Origin: RPQJ01 sp963731105
Lineage (GTDB): Bacteria > Pseudomonadota > Gammaproteobacteria > Steroidobacterales > Steroidobacteraceae
Assembly (NCBI GenBank): GCA_963731105.1
Contig: CAVSUM010000003.1
Location: 73,786 to 137,785, forward strand
Direction of reading: 5' to 3'
Length of the DNA: 64,000 nt
In this document: positions 18,025 through 27,552 of the stretch, piece after piece
How the letters are laid out: each line of letters opens with the position of its first letter
Numbering within the stretch: the stretch's first letter is position 1
The notes under the pieces: model-generated
Seen by the model: only the letters and a program-made list of their open reading frames with translations
The model's database searches: none
Told to the model about the DNA's origin: nothing
Program-made: the position numbers and the translations under genes

Positions 18025-19257
18025 CTCCGTTCCGATGACGAGGCTCACGATGGTCGTGCCGCTGCCGCCGATGTTCAACGTGGCGAAGGTGCGCGCACCC
18101 TCCACCTGGTAGTCGCCCGCGGTCCCGGTGACCTGCCTGCAGCAGTCGAGCGTCATGCGCACTCCGGTCGCACCGACCGGATGACCGGCTCCGATCAGGC
18201 CGCCGCTCGGGTTCACCGGGATCCGTCCGCCGATCTCGATGTCGCCGTCCTCGATCGCGCGCCAGCTCTCGCCCGGCGGCGTGATGCCGAAGTGGTCGAT
18301 CGCCATGTATTCGGTCGTGGTGAAGCAGTCGTGCGTCTCGATGCCGTCGAGATCCTCGACGCCGCGCACGCCCGCGCGCCGGAACGCATCGGTGATCGCA
18401 CGACGCACCTCCGGAAACACGTACGGCTGGCCGGCGCTCGCCTGCACCTTGGCCTCGTAGGTGATCGGCGCGGTGCGGTGGCCCCACCCCCGGATGCACG
18501 GCAACTGCCCTAGCGCCAGACCGTGCGTTGCAGCGTACTCGGCTGCCCGCGCCTGGCTGGCAAGGAACACCACCGCTGCGCCGTCGGTGATCTGGCCGCA
18601 GTCCTGCTTGCGGAGGCGGCCCTCGATCACCGGGTTGGCCTCATCGTCCGCGGCGAAGCTGCGCTCGTTGAACGTCCAGCGCCGCGTCTGCGCCTGCGGA
18701 TTGCGCCGGGCGTTGCCGAAGTTCACTTCGGCGATGCGCGCCAGGTGCTCGTCGCGCAGCCCGTAGCGGCGCTCGTACTCGTCCCCCAGCCGGCTGAACA
18801 CGTGCGGCCAGGGGAAGCGCACGTCGCGGCACTCGTGGCCGGACCACATGGCGGGGCCGCCGATGTACTGCGCCGCCTGCTCGCCGGGCACGTTGCGCAT
18901 CTGCTCGATGCCGACCACTGCCGCGAGCCCGTAGCGCCCCGCTTCGAGATCCGCCATCGCGGCGAGCAGCGCCAGGCTGCCCGATGCGCACGCACCCTCG
19001 TGCCGCGACGCGGGCACGCCGGCTAGATCCGGGTGCAAGGCGGCAAACAAGCCGCCGAGGTGACCCTGGTTGCAGAACAGCTCCGCGGCGAAATTGCCGA
19101 CGTGCGCAACCTCGACGTCACGCGGCGCCAACCGCACCTGCTCGAGCCCGCCGAGCACCGTCTCGCGCATCGCGTCGGCGATCTCCAGTCCCTCGCGCGC
19201 CCAGTTGCGGGCGAAGTCGGTCTGCAGGCCTCCCAGCACGTACACAGGTTCCGTCAT
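18010..19257 (-). CDS. SCP-x-type thiolase
   Basis: 415 residues of the thiolase superfamily. The nucleophilic cysteine sits in GACASGSLALLAA, a histidine in ETHDCFTTTEYMAIDHFG and the GAGHPVGATGVRM loop near the C-terminus, all characteristic of the sterol-carrier-protein-x branch. It would cleave or form 3-ketoacyl-CoA, often in steroid or branched-chain acyl degradation. The acyl-CoA ligase gene lies nine bases upstream in the same direction. The C-terminal EGTLS comes from the inverted repeat and is probably not ancestral. Confidence 0.85.
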   Translation of the reverse strand: MTEPVYVLGGLQTDFARNWAREGLEIADAMRETVLGGLEQVRLAPRDVEVAHVGNFAAELFCNQGHLGGLFAALHPDLAGVPASRHEGACASGSLALLAAMADLEAGRYGLAAVVGIEQMRNVPGEQAAQYIGGPAMWSGHECRDVRFPWPHVFSRLGDEYERRYGLRDEHLARIAEVNFGNARRNPQAQTRRWTFNERSFAADDEANPVIEGRLRKQDCGQITDGAAVVFLASQARAAEYAATHGLALGQLPCIRGWGHRTAPITYEAKVQASAGQPYVFPEVRRAITDAFRRAGVRGVEDLDGIETHDCFTTTEYMAIDHFGITPPGESWRAIEDGDIEIGGRIPVNPSGGLIGAGHPVGATGVRMTLDCCRQVTGTAGDYQVEGARTFATLNIGGSGTTIVSLVIGTEGTLS

Positions 19258-19266
19258 CGACGTTCC

Positions 19267-20964
19267 TCAGGTTGGCGGCGCCACGGCGATGCGCAGCAGT
19301 TCCGCACGTACCACCTTGCCGACCGGGTTGCGTGGCAGGGCGGCCACCGCGCACACCCGCTCCGGCTGTTTGAACACCGCAACGCCGCGGCTCGCGAAAT
19401 GCGCCGCGACCTGCTCGAGCGTGACCTCCGACCCCGGCCGCGGCACCACCACCGCGCAGATGCGCTCCCCCATCAGGTCGTCGGGATAGCCGACCACCGC
19501 CCCTTCGAGCAGCCCGGGGCAACCCGCGAGGATCTCGTCGAGCTCGTCGGGCGAGATCTTCACCCCGCCGCGCACGATGATCTGCTTGTGGCGGCCCGCG
19601 AAACGGTAGTAGCGCGGCCCCTGCTCGTCCGCGGCGATCTCGAACAGGTCGCCGGTGCGGAAGAAGCCGTCGTCCGTGAACGCCGCTGCGGTCATCTGCG
19701 GCGACTTGAAGTAGCCGTCGAACACCGTGGCGCCACGCACCTGCAGCTCACCGGGCCGGCCCGGCTCGAGGATCTCGGCGCCGCTCGCCGGATCCACGAG
19801 CCGCGTTTCCATCGACTGCGAGACCCGGTGCGGCCACGGCACCTCGGCGCGACCGAAGCGCGGGAAATACCTGGCACGACGCTCGGGATCCGGGATCTCG
19901 TCCGGACCGCTCGCGAGCGACACGCCCTCATTCGAGCCGAACAGGTTGACGATCTCGATGCCGAGCCGCTCGCGGAAGCCAGCGATCATGGCCGGCGCCA
20001 GCGGCGCCGAGCCCGAACCGATGCAGCGCAGCGACGACAGGTCCACCTTGGCGAGCAACGCCTCGTCGCGGATCAGCAGGTTGAGCACTGCGGGCGGCGC
20101 GATCGCATAGTGCGGCCGCTCCACGGCGATCTGCTGCAGGTACACCTGCGGATCGAACGGGTGATGCAGCAGCAGCGTGCCCGCCGCGTGCAGCCAGCTC
20201 AGGAAGCAGCCCCCGATCGCCGCCATGTTGATCATCGGGAACGGGTTCAACAGCTTGTCGCCCGGCGCGATCCGTGCCGCCTCGAAGTGCGCGTAACTGA
20301 TGGCAATCCACTGGTTGTGCGAGCGCGGCACGCCCTTCGGCGCGCCTTCGGTCCCTGACGTCCAGCAGATCGTGAACACGTCGTCCGCCGAGATCGCTGC
20401 AACTGCCGCGACCAGCGTCTGATCCGCGGCCGACGCCGGCCCGGCGGCCAGCTGCTGCGCGCCGTAGACCGCGCCGCCGCCCGCGAGCAGCAGCGCTGCA
20501 CCACAAGCTTGCGCCAGTTCAGACCCGAGGCCCGCGTGGTCGAAGCCCTTGAATTCCGGGACGGTGACGATGGCCTTCGGCTCGAGCAGCGCCACGACCT
20601 GGTCGAGTTCGTGCCGCCGGTACTGCATCGCGACCGGGCTGAGCACGATCCCGGTGCGGGCCGCCGCAAGGTACAGCGCGACACACTCCCAGGTGTTCGG
20701 CAACTGCGCCAGCACCACGTCGCCGTTGCGCAGCCCGAGGCCGAGCAACTGCGCGGCGATCGCCACCACGGCCGAATCCAGCTCCGCATAGCTGAGCCGC
20801 CGCGGCTCGCCGAGGCCAAGTGCCGCGCGGTTCGCCGGATCGACGACCGCCGTCCGCGCCGGGTCCGACGCAACAGCGCGGGCGAACAAGTCGCCCACGG
20901 TGACGTCCGACCACCAGCCGAGGCTGTGCATACGTGAGATGCGATCAACGGGAGACGTGCGCAC
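19267..20964 (-). CDS. AMP-dependent acyl-CoA synthetase
   Basis: About 565 residues of the ANL superfamily. The phosphate loop is TSGTEGAPKGVPRSHN, the adenylate-binding motif is LFGSNEG, TGDLFEI marks the hinge side, and the catalytic lysine is in PRNPVGKVVR. It activates a carboxylic acid with ATP and CoA; substrate unknown. Two starts compete. ATG 20970 overlaps the regulator stop as ATGA but touches its AGGAGG site (complement of 20971-20976). GTG 20964 sits six bases from that site and is preferred. It is co-transcribed with the double-HxlR regulator upstream and the thiolase downstream. Confidence 0.85.
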   Translation of the reverse strand: MRTSPVDRISRMHSLGWWSDVTVGDLFARAVASDPARTAVVDPANRAALGLGEPRRLSYAELDSAVVAIAAQLLGLGLRNGDVVLAQLPNTWECVALYLAAARTGIVLSPVAMQYRRHELDQVVALLEPKAIVTVPEFKGFDHAGLGSELAQACGAALLLAGGGAVYGAQQLAAGPASAADQTLVAAVAAISADDVFTICWTSGTEGAPKGVPRSHNQWIAISYAHFEAARIAPGDKLLNPFPMINMAAIGGCFLSWLHAAGTLLLHHPFDPQVYLQQIAVERPHYAIAPPAVLNLLIRDEALLAKVDLSSLRCIGSGSAPLAPAMIAGFRERLGIEIVNLFGSNEGVSLASGPDEIPDPERRARYFPRFGRAEVPWPHRVSQSMETRLVDPASGAEILEPGRPGELQVRGATVFDGYFKSPQMTAAAFTDDGFFRTGDLFEIAADEQGPRYYRFAGRHKQIIVRGGVKISPDELDEILAGCPGLLEGAVVGYPDDLMGERICAVVVPRPGSEVTLEQVAAHFASRGVAVFKQPERVCAVAALPRNPVGKVVRAELLRIAVAPPT

Positions 20965-20966
20965 GA

Positions 20967-21935
20967 TCATCCTCCTGGCCGCGCCGGCCGCGCGGCCGGA
21001 CGGCGAAACACCACGTCGTCGATGCCCAGCTCGCCGCCGCAATGGTTGCAGCGCGCGCTCGGCACCAGCCGGCGACCGCAGTCGGTGTGGTACAGCACCG
21101 CCGTCGCGTCGCGCCGCCCGCCGAGCCAGCGATCGCCCCACGCCATCAGCGCGATGGCATACGGGAACAGGTCGCGGCCCTTGCTCGTCAGCCGGTACTC
21201 GCTGCGCGCGGGGTGGCGGGAGTAGCGGTACCGCTCGAGGATCCCGAGCTCGACCAGGTGGCCGAGCCGGTGGGTCAGGATGTTGCTGGCGATACCGAGC
21301 GAGGACAGCATTTCCTCGAAGCGACGCTGGCCGAAGAACGCGGCCGAGACGATCAGCGGCATCCAGCGATCGCCGACCACGTCCGCGATGTAGGTGAACT
21401 CGTCGCGCGACCCCCGGTGGGTACGCGCGGTCGAGGGCGACAACCGCCGCAGCATCGGCCTGGCGGACACCAGCGGTCCGGTCGGCAGCCGGCTGCGCAG
21501 GCGCGTCCGGCGCAGGTCGATGTCGCCGCCGCAGTGGGCACAGACCAGCTGCGGCCGGGTCGCGTGCCCGCAGGCTGCATGCCGCAACTGCGCCGGCACG
21601 CTGCCGCTGCGCGGCGCCCAGCGCCGCTCCCAGCGCCAGGCGGCGAGCGCCACCGGGAACAGGTCGCGCCCGCGGCGCGTCAGGCGATACTCGTCACGCG
21701 GCGGTGCAGTGCTGTAGCGCACCTTCTCGAGCAGTCCCTGCGTGACCAGGGCACCGAGCCGGTTGGCGAGCGTGGCGCGCGTGGCACCGGTGCGCGCGAT
21801 GAATTCCTCGAAGCGGCGCGCGCCCTGGAAGGCGTCGCGCATGATCAGGATGGCCCAGCGGTCGCCGATCACGTCCATGGCGCGCGTGACCGAGCTCGAG
21901 GCGATGTGCTGTGCGACGTCCGACACGGTCCGCAC
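20967..21935 (-). CDS. Tandem HxlR-family transcriptional regulator with two zinc-ribbon-like tails
   Basis: About 320 residues. Two HxlR winged-helix domains are joined in one chain. The first runs from MDVIGDRWAILIMRDAF to EYRLTRRGRDLFP, the second from ADVVGDRWMPLIVSAAF to EYRLTSKGRDLFPYA. Each is followed by a short Cys cluster (CGHATRPQLVCAHCG and CGRRLVPSARCNHCG) that could bind zinc. HxlR proteins normally dimerise from single domains, so this looks like a built-in dimer. GTG starts at 21935 or 21926 are possible. It probably controls its own operon and the divergent catabolic operon. Confidence 0.8.
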   Translation of the reverse strand: MRTVSDVAQHIASSSVTRAMDVIGDRWAILIMRDAFQGARRFEEFIARTGATRATLANRLGALVTQGLLEKVRYSTAPPRDEYRLTRRGRDLFPVALAAWRWERRWAPRSGSVPAQLRHAACGHATRPQLVCAHCGGDIDLRRTRLRSRLPTGPLVSARPMLRRLSPSTARTHRGSRDEFTYIADVVGDRWMPLIVSAAFFGQRRFEEMLSSLGIASNILTHRLGHLVELGILERYRYSRHPARSEYRLTSKGRDLFPYAIALMAWGDRWLGGRRDATAVLYHTDCGRRLVPSARCNHCGGELGIDDVVFRRPAARPARPGG

Positions 21936-21974
21936 TTTAGCCGAGGGTCGCGCCGGCGCAAACAGTCGCGCCGC

Positions 21975-22019
21975 TTGATCCCGGGCGCGGACGGTTGCTA
22001 GTCTAGTTCTGCAAGCCAC
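21975..22019 (+). promoter_or_regulatory. Candidate promoter and shared motif upstream of the catabolic operon
   Basis: TTGATC (21975-21980), an 18-base spacer and TAGTCT (21999-22004) make a plausible sigma-70 promoter. From 21999 to 22019 the sequence matches 18 of 21 bases of 27480-27500, upstream of the TonB receptor, including a fully shared GCAAGCCAC. This could be an operator for the adjacent double-HxlR regulator. Confidence 0.55.
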
Positions 22020-22048
22020 ATCCGCTCGCCACGATCGAGGACGCGACC

Positions 22049-23044
22049 TTGGCCGACGCCCCGGCAACCCTTGCTGCACCGCCGCACGACCGGCTCGGCG
22101 CGCTGCGCGGCCGGCTGAGGCTGCCGCTCATCTGCGCCCCGATGTTCCTCGTGTCCGGCCCGGACCTGGTGATCGCCGCCTGCCGCAACGGCGTGATCGG
22201 CTCGTTCCCGGCGCCGAATGCCCGCCCCCTCGAAGTGCTCGACGCGTGGCTGGGGCGCATCGCAGACGAGCTCGGGGCGGCCACCGCGGCTGACCCCACG
22301 GCCCGTATCGCGCCGTGGTCGCTCAACCTGGTGGTGCATAGTTCCTACGACCGCCTGCCGGCCGAGCTGGAGCTGGTGCGGCGCCATCGCCCGCCGATCG
22401 TGATCACGGCGCTCGGCAGTCCCGCGCGCGTCATCGACACCGTGCACGCCTACGGCGGCCTGGTGTTCGCCGACGTCGGCAGCATCGCCATGGCGCGCAA
22501 GGCGGCGCAGGCGGGCGCGGACGGCCTGATCCTGGTGAGCGCCGGCGCCGGCGGCCACACGGGCTCGGTCGCGCCGTTCGTGTTCGTGCAGGCCGTGCGC
22601 CAGTTCTTCGACGGCATCGTGGCGCTCGCCGGGGGCGTCTGCAGCGGGGCCGCGATCCGCGCCGCCGAGGTCGCGGGCGCGGACCTGGCCGACATCGGCA
22701 CGCTGTTCATCGCCGCACGGGAAAGCCTGGCCGGTGACGAATACCGGCAGATGGTGGTCGACGCGGCGGTGGACGACCTCGTGCTCACCAAGGCCTTCAC
22801 CGGTGCGAGCGCCTATTACCTGCGCCAGAGCATCCTGCGCAGCGGCCTCGACCCCGACAACCTGTCCGGCAAGACCGCCATGGACTGGAGCAAGTCCGAC
22901 ACGCAGCTCAAGGCGTGGAAGGACATCTGGTCGGCGGGCCAGTCGGTGGTCGCGGTGCAGCGCGTCGAGGGCGCGGAAGAGATCATCGCCCGCCTGCGCG
23001 CCGAGTACCTGCAGTCGCTCGCCGTCCCCTCGTTCGGGCCCTGA
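22049..23044 (+). CDS. NAD(P)H-dependent flavin oxidoreductase, nitronate monooxygenase-like
   Basis: 331 residues with an FMN TIM barrel. LPLICAPMFLVSGPDLVIAA is the N-terminal signature; SAGAGGHTGSVAPFVFV carries the active-site histidine and FMN-phosphate region; LAGGVCSGAAIRAAEVAGAD continues the barrel. Members oxidise nitronates or reduce quinones and enones with NAD(P)H. In catabolic clusters like this one, reduction of an unsaturated acyl or ring intermediate is also possible. The start is a TTG at 22049 with GAGG eight bases upstream; no ATG fits. It is the first gene of a plus-strand operon. Confidence 0.8.
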   Translation: MADAPATLAAPPHDRLGALRGRLRLPLICAPMFLVSGPDLVIAACRNGVIGSFPAPNARPLEVLDAWLGRIADELGAATAADPTARIAPWSLNLVVHSSYDRLPAELELVRRHRPPIVITALGSPARVIDTVHAYGGLVFADVGSIAMARKAAQAGADGLILVSAGAGGHTGSVAPFVFVQAVRQFFDGIVALAGGVCSGAAIRAAEVAGADLADIGTLFIAARESLAGDEYRQMVVDAAVDDLVLTKAFTGASAYYLRQSILRSGLDPDNLSGKTAMDWSKSDTQLKAWKDIWSAGQSVVAVQRVEGAEEIIARLRAEYLQSLAVPSFGP

Positions 23045-23073
23045 GGCCGGTACCGCTTCCCGAGGAATCCGTC

Positions 23074-24515
23074 ATGTCCGCAGTCAGTCCCCTGCTCTCC
23101 GGCACCCACGGCCCCATCGCGGATGAATCCGTGTTCGACGACCTGCCGGTCATCGGCGAGGTGCCGCAGGATCTCAACGGCGCATTCTTCCGCAACGGGC
23201 CCAACGCCCACTTCCCGCAGCCCGGCCGCTACCACTGGTTCGACGGCGACGGCATGCTGCACGCCGTCTACTTCGACCGCGGCCGCGTCACCTACCGCAA
23301 TCGCTACGTGCGCACGCAGTGCTTCCGCGAGGAAGCAGGCCGCCGGTCGCGCGCTCTGGTCGGGAATCATGGACCCGCCGCGCAGGGACCGGCCGGACAT
23401 GCCGCTCAAGGACACCTCGAACACCGACGTCAAGTTCCACGCCGGCCGCCTCGTCACGATGTGGTACCTGGCGGGCCAGCCCTACCACGTCGATCCGTGG
23501 ACGCTCGAGACGATCGGTCCGGCGGATTTCAAGGGGACGCTGCACACGCACGTCTCGGCGCACTCGAAGGTCGACGAGCAGGCCGACGAGTTCGTGTACT
23601 TCGACTACACCAAGACCTGGCCGTACATGAGCTTCGGCATCGCCGGGCCCGACGGCACGGTCCGCAAGACCGTGAACGTCGAACTGCCCGGCCCGAGCCT
23701 GCCGCACGACATGGCTTTCACGAAGCAGCACGTCATCCTGCACGACCTGTCGCTCACCTACGATCCGCAGGCCTACGCCGCCGGCCGCCACAAGCTGCGC
23801 TTCTTCGGCGACCGCCCGGCGCGCTTCGCGGTGATCCCGCGCAACGGCACCGAGCGTGACGTGCGCTGGTTCGAGGCGGAACCCTGCTTCATCTACCACG
23901 TCGTCAACGCCTGGGACGACGACGACGAGGTGGTGATGGTCGCCTGTCGCTACCGCACGCCGCGCGACCTGTCCGGCGCACCGGACGAGCTGCGCTACGC
24001 CAAGGCCATCGCACACCTGCAGATCGACGCCTGCATGTACGAGTGGCGGTTCAACCTGCGCACCGGCCGGACGCGCGAGCGGCTGATCGACGACACGCTG
24101 AACAGCGAGTTCCCGATGATGAACAGCTGGCTGCAGGGCGTGCCGACGCGCTACTCGTACAACATCCTGATGCGCAACCGCGACCTCGGCGCGCAGTTCG
24201 GCGGCCTGGTCAAGTACGACACCATCGACGGCCGCTTCACGGCGTACAGCGCGGGTGACCACTTCTGGTACAGCGAGGCACCGTTCGCGCCGGCCGATGC
24301 GCAGGCGGCGGAGGACGACGGCTACCTGGTCAGCTTCGTCACCGACATGCAGCGGGAGACAGACGGAGATCCAGGTGTTCGATGCGCGGGGCACCAGCCT
24401 CGGCGACGGACCGGTGGCGCGGATTGCGCTGCCGCGTCGCGTACCGCACGGGTTCCACGGTACCTGGGTGAGCGCGAAGCGGCTGGCGGCCGCGCCGCAG
24501 TCCGCCCACGCATGA
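23074..24515 (+). CDS. Carotenoid/stilbene cleavage oxygenase (RPE65 family)
   Basis: About 480 residues in three frames. GAFFRNGPNAHFPQPG and HWFDGDGMLHAVYF are the family N-terminal signatures. The four iron-binding histidines can be assigned to HTHVSAHSKVD, LPHDMAFTKQH, FIYHVVNAWDDDDEVV and VPHGFHGTW. The enzyme would split a double bond of an apocarotenoid, retinoid or lignin-derived stilbene with O2. Frame changes at about 23345 and 24355 are bridged by homology. GAGGA eight bases before ATG 23074 supports the start. The stop overlaps the next ATG as ATGA. Confidence 0.85.
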
Positions 24516-25720
24516 ACGAGGTGCTGCTGTACGAGTGCCTGCGCACCCCGCGGGGCGCGGGCAAGCCCGGCGGAGCGCTGTCGTCGGTGCCGGCCGCGAC
24601 GCTGCTCGGTGGAGTGCTCGGCGAACTCGTGCAGCGTACCGGGCTCGACACGGCGCGGGTCGGCGAGGCGATCTTCGGTTGCGTCACCCAGGCCGGCGAA
24701 CAGGCTGGCAACGTGGGCAAGATCGCCGCGCTCGAGGCCGGCTGGAGCGACTCGGTCTCGGTCGCCACCGTCAACCACTATTGCGCCTCGAGCCTGTGCG
24801 CCCTGCACCTCGCGGCCACCCGCGTCGCCTGCGGCGAGGAACTGGTGGTCGCCGGCGGCGTCGAGTCCATGTCGCGAGTGCCGATGGCCTCGGACCAGCC
24901 GCCGTTCATCGTCGATCCGGTCACCGTGCAACGACTGGGCGCGCCGCCGATGGGCGTGAGCGCCGACGGCATTGCCACCCTGCAGCGAATCACCCGCGAG
25001 GACGTCGAGGCCTACGCCGTGCAGTCGCAGCAACGGGCGGCACGCGCTCGCGAGGCCGGCCACTTCTCGCGGTCGCTGGTGCCCGTGCACGGCGCCGACG
25101 GACGCGTGCTGCTCGCGCACGACGAAACGATCCGCGCCGGCGCCTCGGTGGAGAAGCTGCTGGCCATGGCGCCGTTCTTTGCCGAGATGGGCGCGCAATG
25201 GGCGGACGCGCTGCTGCGCACGCGGCACCCCGAACTCGGCCCGGTAAACCACTTCCACCATGCCGGCAACTCCCCGGCGATGGCGGACGGCGCCTCGATC
25301 GCGCTGCTCGGCGGCGAGTCCGCGGCGCGCAGCCTCGAGGTGCCGCCACGGGCGCGCGTACTCGCTACCGCGAGCCACGCCGACGACCACGTCCTGGCCC
25401 TCAACGGAGCGCTCGGCGCGACGCACAAGGCCCTGCGGCGCGCGGGACTCGCGGTGCACGATGTGGACCTCTGGGAAGTCAACGAGGCCTTTGCCGCACC
25501 CACCCTGCATTTCATGCGCCAGCTCGGCATCGATCCGGATCGGTTCAACGTCAACGGCGGCGCCATCGCCCTCGGCCACGCCATGGGTGCCACCGGCACC
25601 ACGCTCGTCGGCATGCTGGCGGACGAGCTGGCCCGACGCGGGCGGCGGCGCGGTGTCGCTGCCGTGAGCGGCGCGCTGGGCCTGGGCGCCGCGGTCGTGA
25701 TCGAAATGGTGGTCGATTGA
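24512..25720 (+). CDS. Thiolase (acetyl-CoA acyltransferase family) lacking the second catalytic Cys
   Basis: 402 residues. The nucleophilic cysteine lies in NHYCASSLCALHLA, the substrate-orienting VNEAFAAP and the histidine in NGGAIALGHAMGATG are all present. The C-terminal acid/base cysteine, normally in a C-x-GGG loop, is replaced: the sequence reads AAVSGALGLGAAVV. The reading frame is intact there, so this is not a shift artefact. It may have altered thiolytic chemistry. It overlaps the cleavage oxygenase by four bases and precedes the aldehyde dehydrogenase by 31, so it belongs to the same operon. Confidence 0.85.
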   Translation: MNEVLLYECLRTPRGAGKPGGALSSVPAATLLGGVLGELVQRTGLDTARVGEAIFGCVTQAGEQAGNVGKIAALEAGWSDSVSVATVNHYCASSLCALHLAATRVACGEELVVAGGVESMSRVPMASDQPPFIVDPVTVQRLGAPPMGVSADGIATLQRITREDVEAYAVQSQQRAARAREAGHFSRSLVPVHGADGRVLLAHDETIRAGASVEKLLAMAPFFAEMGAQWADALLRTRHPELGPVNHFHHAGNSPAMADGASIALLGGESAARSLEVPPRARVLATASHADDHVLALNGALGATHKALRRAGLAVHDVDLWEVNEAFAAPTLHFMRQLGIDPDRFNVNGGAIALGHAMGATGTTLVGMLADELARRGRRRGVAAVSGALGLGAAVVIEMVVD

Positions 25721-25751
25721 GCTGGCGCGCGCACCCGGGAGATTGCCTGCG

Positions 25752-27440
25752 ATGACCGCGGCCGCCGCGCGCCTGTACGAACAGCACCGCGACCTGCTCG
25801 CGCGGGCCACGGCAGCTTGCGTGTCGCGCGAGTATTTCAGCCCGTTCCCGGAGACGCCGGATCGCTACCCGGACTCGGCCACTGCGCTGGCCCGCGGCCT
25901 CGATGCCTTCCGCGCACAGCTCGGCAAGCCGTTCGAACTGCAGCAGCCGGGAGAATTCGGGCGCCTGGGCGCCGAGGTATCGCCGTACACCGGCGAGCCA
26001 CTCGGCATTGATTACCCGCGCGCCGACATCGACGTGCTGTTCGGCGCCGCGCGTGCCGCCGTGCCCCGCTGGACTGACGCCGGGCCGGAGGCCCGCGTCG
26101 GCGTCTGCCTCGAGATCGTGCAGGCGTGGTTCGCTGAACTGCCGGCACTGGTGCACGCCGTCATGCACACGGCTGGCCAGAGCCCGGCCATGAGCTACGC
26201 CGGCAGCGGCACCAACGCGCTCGACCGCGGCATCGAGGCGATCGTCTACGCGCACCAGGCCATGTCGGCCGTGCGGCCGCAAGCGCTGTGGGAACGGCGC
26301 TTCGGCTCGGCCACCATCCGGCTGCAGAAGCGCTACCGGCTGGTGCCGCGGGGCGTCGCCGTGTGCTTCACCTGCGCGACGTTCCCCACCTGGAACGCCT
26401 ATCCGGCGATGCTGGCGAGCCTCGCCACCGGCAACGCGGTGATCGTCAAGCCGCACCCGACCGGGATCCTGCCAATGGCATTGTCCGTGCGCGCCGCACG
26501 GCGGGTGCTGGCCGCGGCGGGGTTCGACCCCAACCTCGTGACCCTGGCCGTCGACAGCCCGGCCGAGCCGCTCGGCAAGCGGCTGGTCGAGCATCCGCTC
26601 ACCGCGATCGTGGACTTCACCGGCAGCGCGCGGTTCGGCGCGTGGGTGGAGCGTCATGCGCACCCTGCCCTCTGCTACACCGAGACCTCGGGCGTGAACA
26701 CTGTGCTGCTCGAGTCGGTGCACGACCTGGACGCCGTGGCGCGCAGCCTCGCCACGACCATGCACCTGTTTTCCGCGCAGATGTGCACCTCGCCGCAGAA
26801 CATCTACCTGCCGCGCGGCGGCATCGACGTCGGCGGACGACGCGCCAGCGTCGACGAAGTCTGCACAGCGCTCGCGACGGCGTTCCGCGGCGTGACCGCC
26901 GAGCCGGGCGCGCCGCCTCGATCCTCGCCACGATCCAGTCGCCGGGCACGCTCGACCTGATCGGCACAATGCGCGACGCGGCACGGCAGCACGGCACGAG
27001 TGGTGGTCGATTCCGGGCCCTACCAGCACCCGGAGTACCCGGCCGCACGGACCGCGACGCCGCTGTTGCTGCGAGTCGGCACCGCGGCGCGTGACCTGTA
27101 TCGGGAGGAGCGCTTCGGCCCGATCGGCTTCGTGATCGAGACCGAGGACGCCGACCATGCCCTGCGCAGTGCCACCGACGACGTGCGGGCCGCGGGCGGC
27201 ATCACCGCCTTTGCCTACTCGACCCGGGACGATTACCTCGCCGCGGCCGAGTCGGCCTATGCGACAGCCGGTGCGCAGCTGACCTGCAACCTGACCGGCG
27301 CCATGCCGCTCAACTTCGCCGCGTCCTACAGCGACTACCACGTGACCGGCCTCAATCCGGCGGGCAACGCCACGCTCACCGATGCCGCGTTTGTCGCGGC
27401 GCGTTTCCGCATTGCACAATCGCGCCGACCCGTGGCGTGA
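25752..27440 (+). CDS. PaaN-like aldehyde dehydrogenase
   Basis: About 562 residues. N-terminal REYFSPFPETPDRYPDSA and the aldehyde dehydrogenase core (GVAVCFTCATFPTWNAYPA, GNAVIVKPHP) match the PaaN branch of phenylacetate-type pathways. The catalytic cysteine is in SAQMCTSPQN and the glutamate in CYTETSG. It would oxidise an aldehyde with NAD(P)+. Between about 26915 and 27000 the frame shifts and then returns, so the two single-base errors compensate. GGGAGA nine bases before ATG 25752 supports the start. It closes the operon that begins with the nitronate-monooxygenase-like gene. Confidence 0.8.
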
Positions 27441-27452
27441 ATGCGACAGGCG

Positions 27453-27500
27453 TTGCGCTGCACCGCGACGCTGCGGTATTAGTCTGGTTGCGCAAGCCAC
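27453..27500 (+). promoter_or_regulatory. Candidate promoter and second copy of the shared motif
   Basis: TTGCGC (27453-27458) and TATTAG (27477-27482) lie 18 bases apart. Bases 27480-27500 repeat the motif at 21999-22019 (18 of 21 identical, ending in GCAAGCCAC). It precedes the TonB receptor by about 55 bases and suggests control in common with the upstream operon. Confidence 0.5.
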
Positions 27501-27552
27501 GCCGGCCGGTCCGGCGGGCACAGAATCGGCACACACTGGGGGAAACAGCAAC

